Origin: Amphimedon queenslandica
Lineage: Eukaryota; Porifera; Demospongiae; Haplosclerida; Niphatidae
NCBI RefSeq assembly: GCF_000090795.2
Contig: NW_003546314.1
Coordinates: 192,077 to 256,076, forward strand
Reading direction: 5' to 3'
Length of the DNA: 64,000 nt
Shown here: positions 11,724 through 24,981 of the stretch, one piece after another
Numbering within the stretch: position 1 is the first letter of the stretch
How the letters are laid out: each line of letters opens with the position of its first letter
Position numbers and translations under genes: made by a program
The notes under the pieces: generated by a model
Told to the model about the DNA's origin: nothing
The model's database searches: none
The model's input: the letters and a program-made list of their open reading frames with translations, nothing else

Positions 11724-11970
11724 TTTGATTTTAACACGCCCCGTTATTGGGTACGCCCACTTAATTAAAATGGCCTCTTGGATTTGTCTCGAAGACTCTA
11801 GAATCAGCTAGACTCTAGAGTCATCTCGAACAGCAGGTTACAGCACTAGAACTTGAAGACCGTATTTGTAGCTTTGAGAACAATCGAGAATTTGAGAGAG
11901 AGAGAGAGGGTCAAGAGTGAAGGTTCTAGAATATTATAGAAAGACTTGAGAGTTTGCATAAAAAGCTAAC
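11724..11970. promoter_or_regulatory. Divergent LIN52/BAG3 promoter
   Basis: Only 247 bp separate the two start codons. On the LIN52 side lie CACGCCCC (about 11735-11742) and ACGCCCAC (about 11753-11760), resembling Sp/KLF sites. Towards BAG3 lie repeated GAA/TTC pentamers, with a weak heat-shock-like cluster at 11790-11814 and a strong one at 11918-11942. A GA run occupies about 11893-11909. Transcription start sites cannot be read from the sequence. Confidence 0.65.
11918..11942 (+). promoter_or_regulatory. Heat-shock element, five contiguous pentamers
   Basis: The site reads tGAAg gTTCt aGAAt aTTAt aGAAa: five adjoining nGAAn/nTTCn units with one mismatch (TTA for TTC). Three perfect units are enough for HSF trimer binding. 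It lies 28-52 bp upstream of the BAG3 ATG. Human BAG3 is a known HSF1 target, so an HSE here is functionally sensible. Binding itself is inferred. Confidence 0.75.
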
Positions 11971-13047
11971 ATGACATTGACACAAGTAGATTTAGATTAT
12001 CCTTATCATTGGAGCAATACTGAAGAGAACTATTACGTACCCCTGCCTCCTAACTGGGAAATGAAAATGGACCTTTTCACTGGCTGGCCTTTCTTTGTCG
12101 ACCATCCAAACAGACGCACTACTTGGTTGGATCCTCGCTACGACCCAGGAGTTTTACGATCATCAAGAGGGTATCATCCATCAAATCATTGGTGTAATGG
12201 GATGCCTAATTCGCATACTATGGGATATCCGTATGCTGATCCTTATTATGCTAATCCATACAGTAGTGATCCCTACCATGTTAGTCCTTTTGGCTATGAT
12301 ACCTTGAGGTCGGGTTACCCATTAAAGAAATCCGGTCCACTCAATCCTCACACTCCCAGACGTGGTAAGAGCCAGCCTTCTGTCGCCACGAAACAAAATA
12401 TTGAGACTAAACCATCTGTACCTGACAGACACTCATCTCCGCATCCCTCTACCTCCTCTACTCCTCTTTCCCCTCCTCCATCAAGGGATGTACTACGTGC
12501 CACCTCTACCTCCCCCTCTTCAGAAAATAAACCCTCTGTAACAGAGCCCATCGTTCCTGCTGTTGCTGTGGAAACGGCAGGTACTGAGTCAGGAGCTGAC
12601 CCTGTGGTAAAGGACAATGATGCTCCTGCTCCTGCAGAGATGGACAATGTGTCAGAGGTACATGATAATGTGAAAGAAGAAGCGGGTGACAAATCTGATG
12701 AAGCAGTAGATAATATGCAAGAAGAAGCGGGCGATGAATCTGACGATGTCACCATGGAAGATGATTCAGTCCTATCAGAAGACGATATAAAAGCAAAGCT
12801 TGAACTCATTGATTCTATCTCAGCGGAAGCAACAGCGAATCTCAAGAGTCGAATTGAGAGTTTCCAAGGAACAAGTTCCTCCAAGGAGTACCTCTACATA
12901 TCGGAGACCTTGCTATCTATTATACTGAAGCTGGACAGTGTATCTACAGATGGTAATGAGAGAATCAGGAATCATAGGAAAGGAACCATTGTTAGCATTC
13001 AAGACATGCTAAGAGAACTCGAAGAAAGAGCAAAACTTGATAGCTGA
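11971..13047 (+). CDS. BAG3: BAG3-like co-chaperone (WW + BAG domains)
   Basis: BAG3 is a nucleotide-exchange co-chaperone of HSP70 that links it to chaperone-assisted autophagy in the cytosol. This is a single uninterrupted exon of 358 residues (human 575). Residues 25-56 form a WW domain (LPPNWEMKM..., with W29 and W52). There follow a Tyr/Pro-rich part (about 60-115), a Ser/Pro-rich linker (about 130-185) and an acidic stretch with the near-repeat EEAGD(K/E)SD. A BAG domain ends the protein (about 285-355), with [20 protein letters not shown] matching human [20 protein letters not shown]. I see no clear IPV small-HSP-binding motif. The ATG has A at -3. An AATAAA signal lies at 13059-13064. 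A 178-codon ORF on the other strand (12348-12884) is a shadow. The gene is divergent from LIN52 and sits behind a heat-shock element. Confidence 0.93.
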   Translation: MTLTQVDLDYPYHWSNTEENYYVPLPPNWEMKMDLFTGWPFFVDHPNRRTTWLDPRYDPGVLRSSRGYHPSNHWCNGMPNSHTMGYPYADPYYANPYSSDPYHVSPFGYDTLRSGYPLKKSGPLNPHTPRRGKSQPSVATKQNIETKPSVPDRHSSPHPSTSSTPLSPPPSRDVLRATSTSPSSENKPSVTEPIVPAVAVETAGTESGADPVVKDNDAPAPAEMDNVSEVHDNVKEEAGDKSDEAVDNMQEEAGDESDDVTMEDDSVLSEDDIKAKLELIDSISAEATANLKSRIESFQGTSSSKEYLYISETLLSIILKLDSVSTDGNERIRNHRKGTIVSIQDMLRELEERAKLDS

Positions 13048-14367
13048 TCTCTTATATCAATAAACAGTTATAAACTGATCCATATCATTATGTCATTTAT
13101 GTGTTAATGTACATTATTTTAGTTAATAATTATTGTTTGTTATTTTTAAAATGTGTTTACAAATTACTTCAGTTAATAATCATACCAGGTTTGTCATACT
13201 GTTGCTACGTTGCTATGGAGCTCGGAAATATTTACATAAAGAGAGCAACACGCTTTATCATAGCAACATAGTAGAGATAGAAGGGCTGAGTGGCTCCTTT
13301 GGAGTTCGTATAGGCGTTAAATTGAATACATACGTAATACAGTTAGCCTTTGTACCAATAATGTGAGTGAGTAAAAGCATACATCTCCATGCACAGACAA
13401 GTATTTCCCCTAAAATAATATCAAGGAAAAGAGCCATTTGGCCCTTACCATAGACAAGGAATGCTTTAATGCTTTAATACTCTCCACACCCTACACTTCA
13501 CTGGTATTGTATTTTTAAGAAAGTAGAATTTATTATTTGAATTTGCACATGCACACACTAATTGGCTTAATAATAGTAATGACTGGATTGCAATAAAATT
13601 GCTCCAAGTGATTTGTCACCCCAAGGCAAATAGGTCAATTACTCAATAAGGATAGAGTAAACAGTCGAACAATGCTTCATCCCACCTACTATATAGTTTT
13701 GTAACATGCAATTAGCATACAATAAGAACATGACAAAATCGCTACGCATGACCCCATTCACCATTCAAATCTTTCCCTAAACGAATTCAATTGGAATTTG
13801 AACTTGGCTCTAACAGTTCCGCAAGTTCTGCTTCCAAATAAGGAATTAGAATTGTAATTACTGCTAAACCCAGTATATACTGGCGTAAATTCACTTGCTA
13901 GACGCTTTTCAACAGTATAAAGCGAAAAGTGACCTCCCTCTTAATTCCCATTAATGCATGAATAGTATGTGAGATATCTATGTGTACATACTTGTGTTAC
14001 AGCTAGTGTGAGTTTTCAGTCCAGTAAAAGCAATCCCCTGATGATTCATTGTTTTCTAAATGAAAGAAAATTAAGTGTATGTTTATTCTCTGTAGATGTA
14101 TGTTTACTTGAAAGCTCATGCAATCATCAGTTGAACACTAAAGCCTGTACCACTGCAGACAATATGTATTCCCTTAGGAAAGTAAGGAAACTCCTACCAA
14201 GAAAAACAACAGTACATGTAGTATATTTGACTATAATAGTATAATTATGCCTGTGCAGGCACGCCCACGAGACTGTTGCACATAAAAGCGAGTGGAGAAG
14301 CCCAAAGGCCAGAAAGCTGTGTTCTGTAGCAAATATAGCAAGGAGCTAACTTCATCCCTCTCTTAAC
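13048..14367. other. BAG3 3' flank and intergenic DNA
   Basis: Contains the BAG3 polyadenylation signal, then AT-rich sequence without recognisable genes. Half-sites resembling RFX motifs (GTTGCTATGG near 13208 and ATAGCAAC near 13260) are present, but their spacing does not match a full X-box. Just upstream of the next gene are ACGCCCACG (about 14260) and CACATAAAAGCG (about 14280), which could be its core promoter. Confidence 0.5.
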
Positions 14368-15494
14368 ATGTCGGCCCTCTGTTTGGCTTTCCTTACCATT
14401 ATTGCACTCCTCTCTGAGATCAATGGTCTCCCAACAACTAGCCCCACTAGAAACAGCTCGACAACTACAGCAGTCAACAGAAGTACAAGATCACTATTAT
14501 CCGGCGACGATAATTTGGTGATCACTGAAGTACAGAACCAAGTAAGTAGCTTAATCACGAGTGTTGAAATGTCCTTTTCAAACCTGTTCTTGATTTTTTT
14601 TAGTCATGCATGCTTCAATATTATATTATTTCAGTATTTGCACTATTATCTTTCTTTTCTGATAGTGCTGTCACTACTCTGATACGTGTTGTGAAGGCAT
14701 TTTGGCAAATCATGCAAAGGAAGTAAAAGCCAAGAATTGCATCAAAAAAAATGATAAACAGCAAGACTTAAAATCTAAAGAGAAGTGCCCAATCCCAAGC
14801 AAGATACTGAAAAAGGTAAGTCATCAAATGAGTGCTAATGAATCTGTTCAGTACTAAACCAGATAATCAATTAATTGTAGCAAAATATTTTGTATAACAA
14901 AATAAACAACATCTTCATTCCTTTACATAGACCCAAGGAAGAGAACTCTACTGCAGTGTCCTCAACATAATCGACAAAGAAATCGTAACAGATGTGATTC
15001 CAAAGTTGGCAGCAACTAACAGCTGCATTGCTTATGATGGAAGCAACAAGGAGATCAGGGAGCCGGCTCACTTTGTAAATACTGTTAGAGCATGGCTGGA
15101 CAGTATGGTAAGTATTTTAAATTTATTTGTTGCATGCAATATGATTTAATGTTTTTCCTTCCCTTACTTATAGCGTGAGACTCATACAACAGAAAACTGC
15201 TGTTTCCAAGCTCACAACATAACCCAAGAGGAAGAAGAAGAGTTTGTTTCAAAATGGATATTCACCATTGACGAAACAATTACAGATCCTGAAGAACGTG
15301 CAAGAGCAAAAGCACAACAAAAAGTAGACTGCACTAAGCAATGGAGTGAGGCACTGTACCATTTATCACTATACATGAACACTGTTGAGATGCTAGAATC
15401 ACTTGGAAGAAGAAAGTCTTGCTTGAGAGGATGCGTTGGCGAAGAGGGCGTTAAATGCGCTAAACATTATCTCTTTGGAACTCAATCAAGCTAA
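14368..15494 (+). CDS. Secreted cysteine-rich protein, family unknown
   Basis: Four exons, 14368-14541, 14666-14815, 14931-15107 and 15174-15494, all joined in phase 0, give 273 residues. The N-terminus (MSALCLAFLTIIALLSEING) is a typical signal peptide, so the product should enter the secretory pathway. The mature part has 14 cysteines (59, 60, 66, 67, 83, 99, 116, 140, 176, 177, 220, 250, 254, 262), an even number with three CC pairs, suggesting disulfides. N-glycosylation sequons are at N29, N37 and N182. The remainder is charged and probably helical, with a run of five Glu (186-190). I recognise no family. Introns are short (66-124 bp). A TATA-like CACATAAAAG lies about 90 bp upstream. 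It is likely a lineage-restricted gene. Confidence 0.8.
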
Positions 15495-17130
15495 ATAATA
15501 ATTATTATTATATTAATGTTATTATTATTATTACTATTTATTTATGTTTTAAACTATAATCATCAACTCATTGTTAGTCCTCTCTATATATTATATTATA
15601 TATTTATGCATTTATTACGGCAATGATAATAATTATTACAATGACAACTTAGAAATACCTGCAAACGATAATTGCCTAAGATTTGAGAGAGCTGCCAGGC
15701 CAAATATAGTGTGAAAAAATCTGCCCCAACAACAAAGTTGGTAGTTTTATCAGCCACAAGCAGATGCTGTGCTCAACTACCATTCAACCACTAACCCACT
15801 AATAATGGTGCATTGACAATCAGGCCAAACCTGCTTGCTGCATAGTGACAGCTCCATCATAATCAGTGCATATAGTGAGAGCCTCAAATAATGCACATGC
15901 TAAAGAAAAAGGAATAAGGAACCTTGTGTTGCATAAGGTACCCATGTGTTGCACATGCAAGGTACCCATGTGTTGCACATGCAAGGTACCCATGTTTTGC
16001 ATAAGGTACCATATGTTTATGGTCATTAGCTAGAGTGCCATGTGGTGGTGACCTCTCACAGGAAGGTTCATAAGATACGACGCCTGGATGGCGTGGCTGT
16101 AATCAAGTAATTGCATCAACTATTGGATTGACACATTGTTTTCAAACCCTCTAATGCCATGCATGCATGAACACACACACACACATATGCTGCACAATAA
16201 TAATATCCTCATGCAACCACATACACAACAGGTGGCTGCTGAGAAGAGGCTGCACGGTCTAGAGTATAGTCACGTTATTAGAATGGGATGTGGGAATATT
16301 GGACTGGAGGAATGGTACGTTAGATATTTCGATGTCATGTATTGTTATTTTAGACTACTATGCAAAGCCCATTATCAATACAGTTATTGAGTTAAATAGG
16401 TTATATGATCAGTAAGAGCATTAGTGAGACGAATGAGTGAAATATCTAAAAGGATAAAGTATATTAATGATTGAAGATATGTGCACGTACATGTACATAC
16501 GAACAACTAAAACAAGATACACCTACGAGGAAAGGGCCCGATGCGAGAAAAACAATTTCTTAGCTATGAGCAGCAGCTTTAATTGGAGTCAAGGGCTTCA
16601 AGGTAATCAATAGATGAAGTAGTGGCTTCTGAAAGACATAATAAAAATTATGGTCCAAGTAGTGTATAGCAATGTATTGCAATAAACTGGTCAATGCATA
16701 TCCACTCAATACAGGTGTAGAAGCACAAGCAATGCAGCATTTATATATATTCCTAGTAAGAGAGACTAATGGGGGGACACTTGTAGCAAATGGCAACAAA
16801 TTGCAAGTACATGTACTGAAGATTAAAGCAAGTCATCCACAGCAAGCAATGCAGAGTCTTTTGTCGCAATTAATAACTTAACAAAACTTCTACCGATTAT
16901 AAGCATCAGTAATACAGGACAATTAGTAATGCGGCACATGCTTAGACTGTCAACAGTTAGTGTTTAATGATCATTCAGACAATGATCCACCAGTCATTGT
17001 TGCATAAACTTACAATGAACACTTTATAATTATGTAATAAAGGAATGCAATCAGTCGCATATCCATACACCTCACTCTTTCATTCAATGCTCTGGCAAAT
17101 AAACAACTTTGCATATTACGTGCAGTTATG

Positions 17131-17193
<63 letters not shown>

Positions 17194-17354
17194 CATGTAC
17201 ATACATACACACATAACAGAGTGTTTCCCTTGGTTAGGAATAAATTAATAATGATTAATTGATAAAACAAAGCCCAAGAGGGTATGAACTATGAAACAGG
17301 ATAAAAAGAGAACAGAGAATGCTTACTATATATGTATGCATATGTACCACTGTG
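15495..17354. other. Intergenic, tail-to-tail space with low-complexity repeats
   Basis: No convincing gene. It contains ATT/TAT-rich sequence just after the secreted gene and three tandem units of about 24 bp at 15946-16018, each including GGTACCCATGTGTTGCACAT. Short ORFs such as 16136-16390 and 16672-16881 match nothing I know and lack splice context. The end contains the 3' flank of the RGS22-like gene. Confidence 0.5.
17132..17189 (+). repeat. (CA)n microsatellite, about 29 units
   Basis: A pure CA dinucleotide run followed directly by TGTACATGTACATACATAC. The ORFs reading His-Thr or Val-Cys repeats across it are artefacts. Shorter CA/GT tracts are at 24951-24979, 42944-42977 and 43605-43633. 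Confidence 0.95.
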
Positions 17355-20300
17355 TCATGCTTGAGTCTCAGCTGCTGCTATTTGAGCAGCTAAAGTGATC
17401 CATTGTAGCCCGTCCTGCCTCGAATAAGATAAAACAGCAGGGGTTTTATTGTCTGGCGGCGTTGGAGGATGAAGGACATCATTAGAAGATGAGGAGGAGT
17501 TCCTAGCTTTTATAGAGCAAGTTGTAGCTACATGTATAAGGAAAATAAAAAAGTGATAACAGTGGCTTGTGTTAGAGGAATGACTGCTATTCACACACTG
17601 ATGGAGTTATCACTACTTCATATCATACGATTCCCTTTCTCATCATTGACCTCTAATCATGTGCTCCCTTTACTTATGTATTGAATACACTCTAATATAT
17701 GTACGTGTAGTATAACACAACAACGCATATCAGAGATGAATATATAAATAGGAATAGAGGGGGAGAGAGAGGGGGGCAGAGAGGGAGAGGGAGAGGCAGA
17801 GAGAGAGAGGGAGAGAAAGGAAGGAAGACAAACCACAAACAGACAGACAGATGCTACTTGACATATACGTAAACACAGTAGCCACAGTAACCAGGATAAG
17901 GAGAGAGAGAGTGGTGTGATGTGAGAGAGAGAGGCATAAATCACTCAATAGTAATGAGCCTCATAAATACATAAAGAAGTATTTTAAGACAACAGACTAC
18001 TGTCCCATTACAAAGGAATGGAGAAAGCGACAGGAATGACTGGGCAGACGGCTCATCGTTACACTAGTTGTTAGGGACACAGCTTTAGTATGCAATCTTC
18101 AATCAACCTCTCGTTACTCTTACACACACCATAGTATCATTGGACACACACTCAACCACTAATAGCAAACTAATAGTTACAAACACACACACACACACAT
18201 GTACAAACAGATGCCCACATAATTATTATTGAAATGGAGAATACTCACATAAAAAGCTATGTGATGGACTGCTTGGTAGACTTTTGTAAAATTCATTGAA
18301 TTCAACCCAAAACTGGACAAGATGAGAAAAGACGGTTGCTTTGGATCTTGAGACAAGTTCTTTAAGGGCTTCAAACTTTTCCTCGTTTGGAGATTCGGCA
18401 AAAGACAAAGCAGCATCAGTCAGTGTGGTAGCTAAATCATTACTGATAGCAATCTAAGAGAAGAGAGGGAGGGAGAGAGAGAGGGGGGGGAGGGAGAAAG
18501 AAAGGAGAAAGGGAGAGAGAGGAGGGGAAGAGAGATAAGGAAGTAAAATAAAAAAAGAGGAGAGGAGGAAGAGAAACAACAACAGTATAAATTTAGAATA
18601 TTAGAAAAGATGATTACCTTGACCCAAGGTGGTGAAGAGGTATCAAGAAAACGATTAGCAAGAGCAACAAACTTCTTTGACAAAAAATACTACAAAACAC
18701 AAACCCACAAATTACTACAAGCAAGAGTGAATAAGCAACCTCAGAGTAAAAAGATCAACTGAAAAAACCACTCAATTACACGAATGGGTAGGCCTCAACC
18801 ACCTCACATATATAACATTACACACACAAAGCATTGTTCCAATGATTGACATAATGATGAGAATAGACAAACTGACTTAACCAAACATCCCTTCAAGGCT
18901 CATTCCTACTCTGCATATCATCACTAAACTCTCTCACGCCATTCAGCAGTACAGACAGCATGCATTATCAGGGATTGTGACATACAGTATAGAGTTACAC
19001 AAAGCATTGTTTCAGTCTCCACCAGTAGTGGATGACAAAACTAAACAATTACATATACACACACACACATGCCATTTAATATGTATATACATTCATATCA
19101 ATGACAGACACAGACACACACACCCAAATAATTTGGTATACATGAAACAGACACATACACATTACATGCCATTGTACATATGATAATTTTGATACCATCA
19201 ATCATCTCATCATAATATTACACTAACCAGATCAGATCCACTGACTACACTCTGTGAATGAAAAATAAAATAAATAAAATCATGTGCGTGTACGTATGCC
19301 ACAATGAATAGTACTTGAAAAATGTGGATTTCCATCCAATATTGAGCACTATTGAATAAAAGGGCTGGGCAATCCATCGGTCCTCTTTCAAGAAGAAAAC
19401 GTTCAAATGCTTTCTAAAGAAGAGAGAAAGAGGGAGAGAGTGCAATAAGACAAAAAAGTGAGAGAGGGATGAAAAGTCATTTGTAAATAGATTAAGGAAG
19501 GAAGGAAGCTAGGAGGACTAGACCGAGACAAATGAAATATCTGAAATAGCTTTACCAGCCAACTATATATACATAAGAAAGTTGGTGTTTATGTAACATA
19601 AAGTGTTAGAATTTACAAGACCAATATGCACATTGTTACATTAACAAGGTCAATCAAGCCAGCTGCTACTATCATGACATGATGCACATGTACTATAAAG
19701 TGCATGTTGTGTGTGTGTAAATTTCCTTTATAATAAACCAATGGCCACTAAGTAGCATAGTCTTGCTCTATCAATCATGGCAGGAATGAAGACTGTCCAT
19801 AAACATCACAAAGATTAGCATAACTGTCTAATAACATGCTCTATTGGGTATGATCAGGCATGTAGAGCTTGTGTTGTAGCCCAATGTGAATGATATAAAG
19901 AGCCAAGTTAAAAAATCTATTCATTCAACTTTCAAATTGGATGTACAGTACAGAGAATGCCGAGGAGTCAGAGTGCATCCTCTTAACAAACAAACAAACA
20001 AATTGCTTTCGTTATTGTCATGGAAAAAATGTATCATTCAAGGAAATAAAAGTGGGAGAGAAGTAGATACAATTATAAAACAATGAAAAGATCAAATTTG
20101 TCATACACACACACAGACACGCACACACACAGACATGAGCATATAACATACGTACCAGTTTCTTTGTCTTCTCCTTAATGTTGTTCTCAAGGAAATGATA
20201 AAGCTTCTTCTCAACGTGATTGAGCTCCTTAAATGACATGCAATCCTCTTCAAGAAAAGAATGCATCAGTATCTACAAACAATACACACACAGTGACTCA

Positions 20301-23300
20301 CAGTACAAACTATACTATCAACCAATGTGACAGTCAATGGACACATCATGTACACTGTACTTATATACACCTTCATCACTGAATAATCACCCATGGATCT
20401 GTTTTCTACCTTTAATTTGCGCACGGGCTTCTATTTGTAGCTTTCTACTTCCTTAATGCAAGTAGACTCTCGGTAACTTCAAGCTTTTATATTCTGTTCC
20501 GGGAGGAAGGCTTCAATTCTCTCTAATCATTTATGCTACCACACAAAGTTATCATTAAATTAGAGCACTTGACACGTACATATTGAGGAGCATGTAAACA
20601 CTCTCATGCCATACATCATAACTCACTCACTCACATTCTCAAGGTAATTAGTAATGCTAGAGATAAGGATAGGAAGAGAGGGAGAGAGAGAGAGAGGCTG
20701 GAATACACTAGTAGAGCGTGTGACAAGTATCTTCTGATTAATGAGCAAAAAAATGCGTGGCAAGTATGTCAGAAAAGAATTAGTATCGGTATCTATGGAG
20801 AATGAGTGTACCTATGTAAACTACAACCACTTTAAGATATTGACTGGTATGCACACAGCGGAGCTTAACCACTACATGTTTCCTATTTTAGTAAAGCCAT
20901 GACATTCCGTGAATATTATCTTACCATGTCTGGAGTAGGTCGACTAGACTGGACAGAGCTATTGAGTATCTATGATAAGGAGAGGGGGAGGGAGAGTAGG
21001 GGTGAGGGACAAAGGGAGGGGGAGAGGGAAATTAGTGAGAGATACGTCCAGAGAGAATTAATATGCTGCCCGCTGTCAACAAAAGGATATAATTATTTCG
21101 AATGATGACAATGACTTTAGATTCTTAATATAAGATTAATGATATGAGATAATGAAGAGAGGGCATGAAGTAGTACATGAATAGATAAAAGAGTACATTA
21201 AACAGCAGACATACAAAGAAGGATGTTGACATAAAAATCTACACCTCTACACACTAATGCATTATTGTACCCAGCAAAGGGTAGCACTCCAAGGTCACTG
21301 ATTATTATTAAATTAGTGGCTTTTCTACAGAAAACTACTATTATGATTATTATTATAATTTTTATTATATTATTATTATATTACTATACTACCAAGAGTA
21401 GACGATACTATTCAATTTGATTTCGGTAAAACAATTAATATCCTTTCGTACCAGCGCTTTCTAAAAAAGTGGACAAGCATAAACATTAAACAACCAGTTC
21501 ATGGCATTTGGAGCAAATTTAAAAATTCATTAAAAATCAGTTTTTGATCAAAATCAGCTCACATTTTCTACACAACATAAGAACATGTATAATGTATCAG
21601 AAAAAATTATAAAATGGGGAATTCTCTCATAGACATTTTTTGACAAAATTTGACTAAATACCAAAGACACCTTTGGTCTTTGGCCTGATTTTTGAGCCAC
21701 TTTAAATAAAAATTTATTAAAAATCTAAACTTTATTTTAGATCAGCTCAAATTTTCTACGTAACATTAGTACATATGTATATGTACCAGAAGAAATTATA
21801 AAAATTGAGAATTCCCTCTTTTAGTCATAATACTCTCTAGAATAAAAAACTAAGCCCTAAACCCAACCTTGGGGACTCCTAACATAACTAGGGGACTCCT
21901 AACTACATTAGGAGATTGCTGCTTTGGCATTTCATTTCATTTCTACTTTTACTAATACCCATAATCTTATCTTCATATTAGAAATAACTTAAAATATTCA
22001 CTTACTCTTAGGAAGTCAACAAGATCATCGGAAAAACTCTCAAAACTGCTCGACTGCAGTTCACGTAAAACGGGTGATGGTGGTCGCCTTGGGAGAGGTT
22101 TCTTTAAAGTCTTTGGGAGAGTTAGTGGCCTGTGTGCAAGCATGTGTATAAAATGAGAGCATAATGTTACGCACCATTGAGCACTTACACTTTAGAATGA
22201 GGAGATAAGAAATCGCTATAAGAAAAAGATATAAAAGAACATGGTATCATATTCTTTCCACTAATTGAGAGTGGAATAAGGAAGAGATCACTTCATGTTT
22301 AATCTAATTATTTCTCTCTCCCTTTCTCCCTCCCTCTCCCTCTCTCCCTCTCTCTCTCCTTCCCTCTCTCTCTCCCTCCCTCCTCTCTCTACCGATAGAT
22401 CTTCTTTGCGTGATAGTTCTTGCATCCTTTGGGTACCTTCTGATGAAGCAGAATAGCCAGCCAAACCTCAAACGAGACAATCTCTTGAGAACCAGCTCCA
22501 TAGCTATCTTCAAGGTAAGACTTAAAATCCTCAACTGCCCTGTAATAACAATTGATAAAAAACAAACTAATATCCACAGACACACATTATGCATGTACAA
22601 TACTGTACATACATAAGAACACATAATAATCTGAAGCCATTACGCTGTATTGGTCAGCGATTAGTAATAAATAAGTATATTTTGGCAAAACAGAGTCAAA
22701 CAATGCGAGCTTCACCCAACAACACATGAACTGGCATTTGATGATATATGCACATAAAACTGTAAACAGCATCCCCCGCTACTACCAAGTGTACGCATTG
22801 TGCAAGCATTCATACACAGCTGGTAAAATAATGATAATAACTATAGTACACATTATACGTTAGCCTGTAACATTATAGTTCTATGAGTTAATGTTTCTGT
22901 GCCTTGATAACGTTCCTATGGCAATAATGTGTACATGTAGCTTAATTTAGTAGGGGAAGGTATAGTAATACTAAAGTGAAGCTAAAGTGAAGCACATACT
23001 GAGGAGTAGGGAAGGCACCCAATGGAGTTCCACCAAGATCAGACATACTGAGAGTCACCTCCGGCCTACAAATGAACCTCCTGCCCCTTGAGATATTCCT
23101 TGATACAAACTGAGGGAGGAAGGGAGAGATAAATAATGACAAAACAGAACAATTAAATTATTAATAAAAATTACTGAAAAGGAAGAAAATTATAAACATG
23201 GCCAAGGGGAAATAAGCAGGACTGATAACAAAAACAAGAAGAAGATGTGATAATAATCATCATGATGAAAGTGAAAGTGAGCAGATATGGTTATCATTAT

Positions 23301-23451
23301 TACCTGCTTCTTATTGTGACAAGGAGATGATGAGTTGGGCTCATTATCATCATTATCAAGGAGAGGGTCAGGTGAAGGGAACATTGACTGAGGTAACAGC
23401 TTCCATTGGACACGAGGAGGGAAGCACCTGGTGAGATAAGGAATGATGATG

Positions 23452-23488
<37 letters not shown>

Positions 23489-24948
23489 TAGCATAAATAA
23501 AATATAAATACAGTGGGGGTCAGTCCACTGACTATAAGTCTAAATGGAGTCAATTTTCAATTCAGTTCAATTACATTACCTCAATTACAATAATAATAAT
23601 AATACTCACAGCAAATAAATGAAATAACAAAAAGTCAATTAAATTTATCATAGAAATATCAATTTTATTATTTGATTACCATGCACCCACACTCATAGTA
23701 AATACAAATGCTACGTGTGACGTACAATGTGTCTCAGTACTCAAGTAATCAGTGAGACAAGAGGGAAATGAGATACAGTTTCCCTTGTTAGTAAAAGCAT
23801 AGTGACATCATTCATTAGCTTGTACAATACATGAATGAGTATCAAAATAATAATATCATTAAATTCATAAAGAGGCAAAGGCAGTGAGAGAGAGGGAGAG
23901 GGATGGAGGGGGAGAAAGAGAGGGAGGGAGGGAGAGAGGGAGGGGTGGAACGTAGCAAATCTACATACAAGAAAATAGCTAAAGGGATGAAAGAGTGACA
24001 ATTACATGTATAACAATTAAGCCTGTATAACCGCCATAGATATACATGTACATAAGAATGTACACTTTTTATTAACATGAGAACATGTTACCGTTAATGC
24101 TATACCTGCAGTAAGACTCATAGTCATTATGCATGTACGTTGTCCACTTTCTCCTTAAACTGAACATCATTTTATCCTAAGAGGAAAAAACAGAACTGAA
24201 ACTCAATAGGAGAGGAAGGGAGTGGACCAAAGACTTAAAAGGAATGGGAACTACGAGTAAATAAAAGAGATTCTGTTGATGAGTTTCTACTGATACTATA
24301 CTGGATATCATTACCAATCAATTAAATAAATATTTGTGGAGCGCTCTAAAAAAACATTCCCACGGGTAGAAATGATACTAAAATGCTAGGAGGGACATTT
24401 GATGTATTGAATTTCCTTAGTAATGATATACTAGGAATAGAACCACTGCACTTTTGTATAAATAAAAATATATCAAATGACACATAGAATAAGATTAAAT
24501 CAGACTCACTCTGATATCAGTCAGTGATTTGTTGATATCATCATCAGGTTTTAGCTCAAGGAGACTTGAGAGTCCTAACTTCTTAACAACCTCACTACCT
24601 ACAGCATTAACATACAGACACATTCATTTACATACATCATTATGAATGAACAGGCCCACATGCATATGCATACACCCCATATGGGTACATGTATGTTATT
24701 CACATTGACATCCATTGTTACTGTTAGGATGATTTACACATAAGGACAGAGCCAAGATTCACAAAATAAAATAACGAAGCAGAAGAAATGAAGTCACACA
24801 CCGTTAATAATAATAGCCTTAAGCAATCGACACAATAGAGACTAGATATGTGTATAGGCTTGCATAGACTGGCAGTGAAGAAATTGAGACATACTCCATT
24901 GATGACCTTAGTATATATATAGACTAGGAGTGAACAGTGGGCACACAG

Positions 24949-24981
<33 letters not shown>

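Noticed and set aside
12348-12884. 178-codon ORF on the minus strand
   Set aside because: It lies wholly antisense to the conserved BAG3 exon, is Ser-rich and matches nothing. It is a shadow of the Ser/Pro and acidic coding region.
15946-16018. Three 24-bp direct repeats considered as a CRISPR-like array
   Set aside because: The units are contiguous without spacers and the DNA is animal; it is a small minisatellite.
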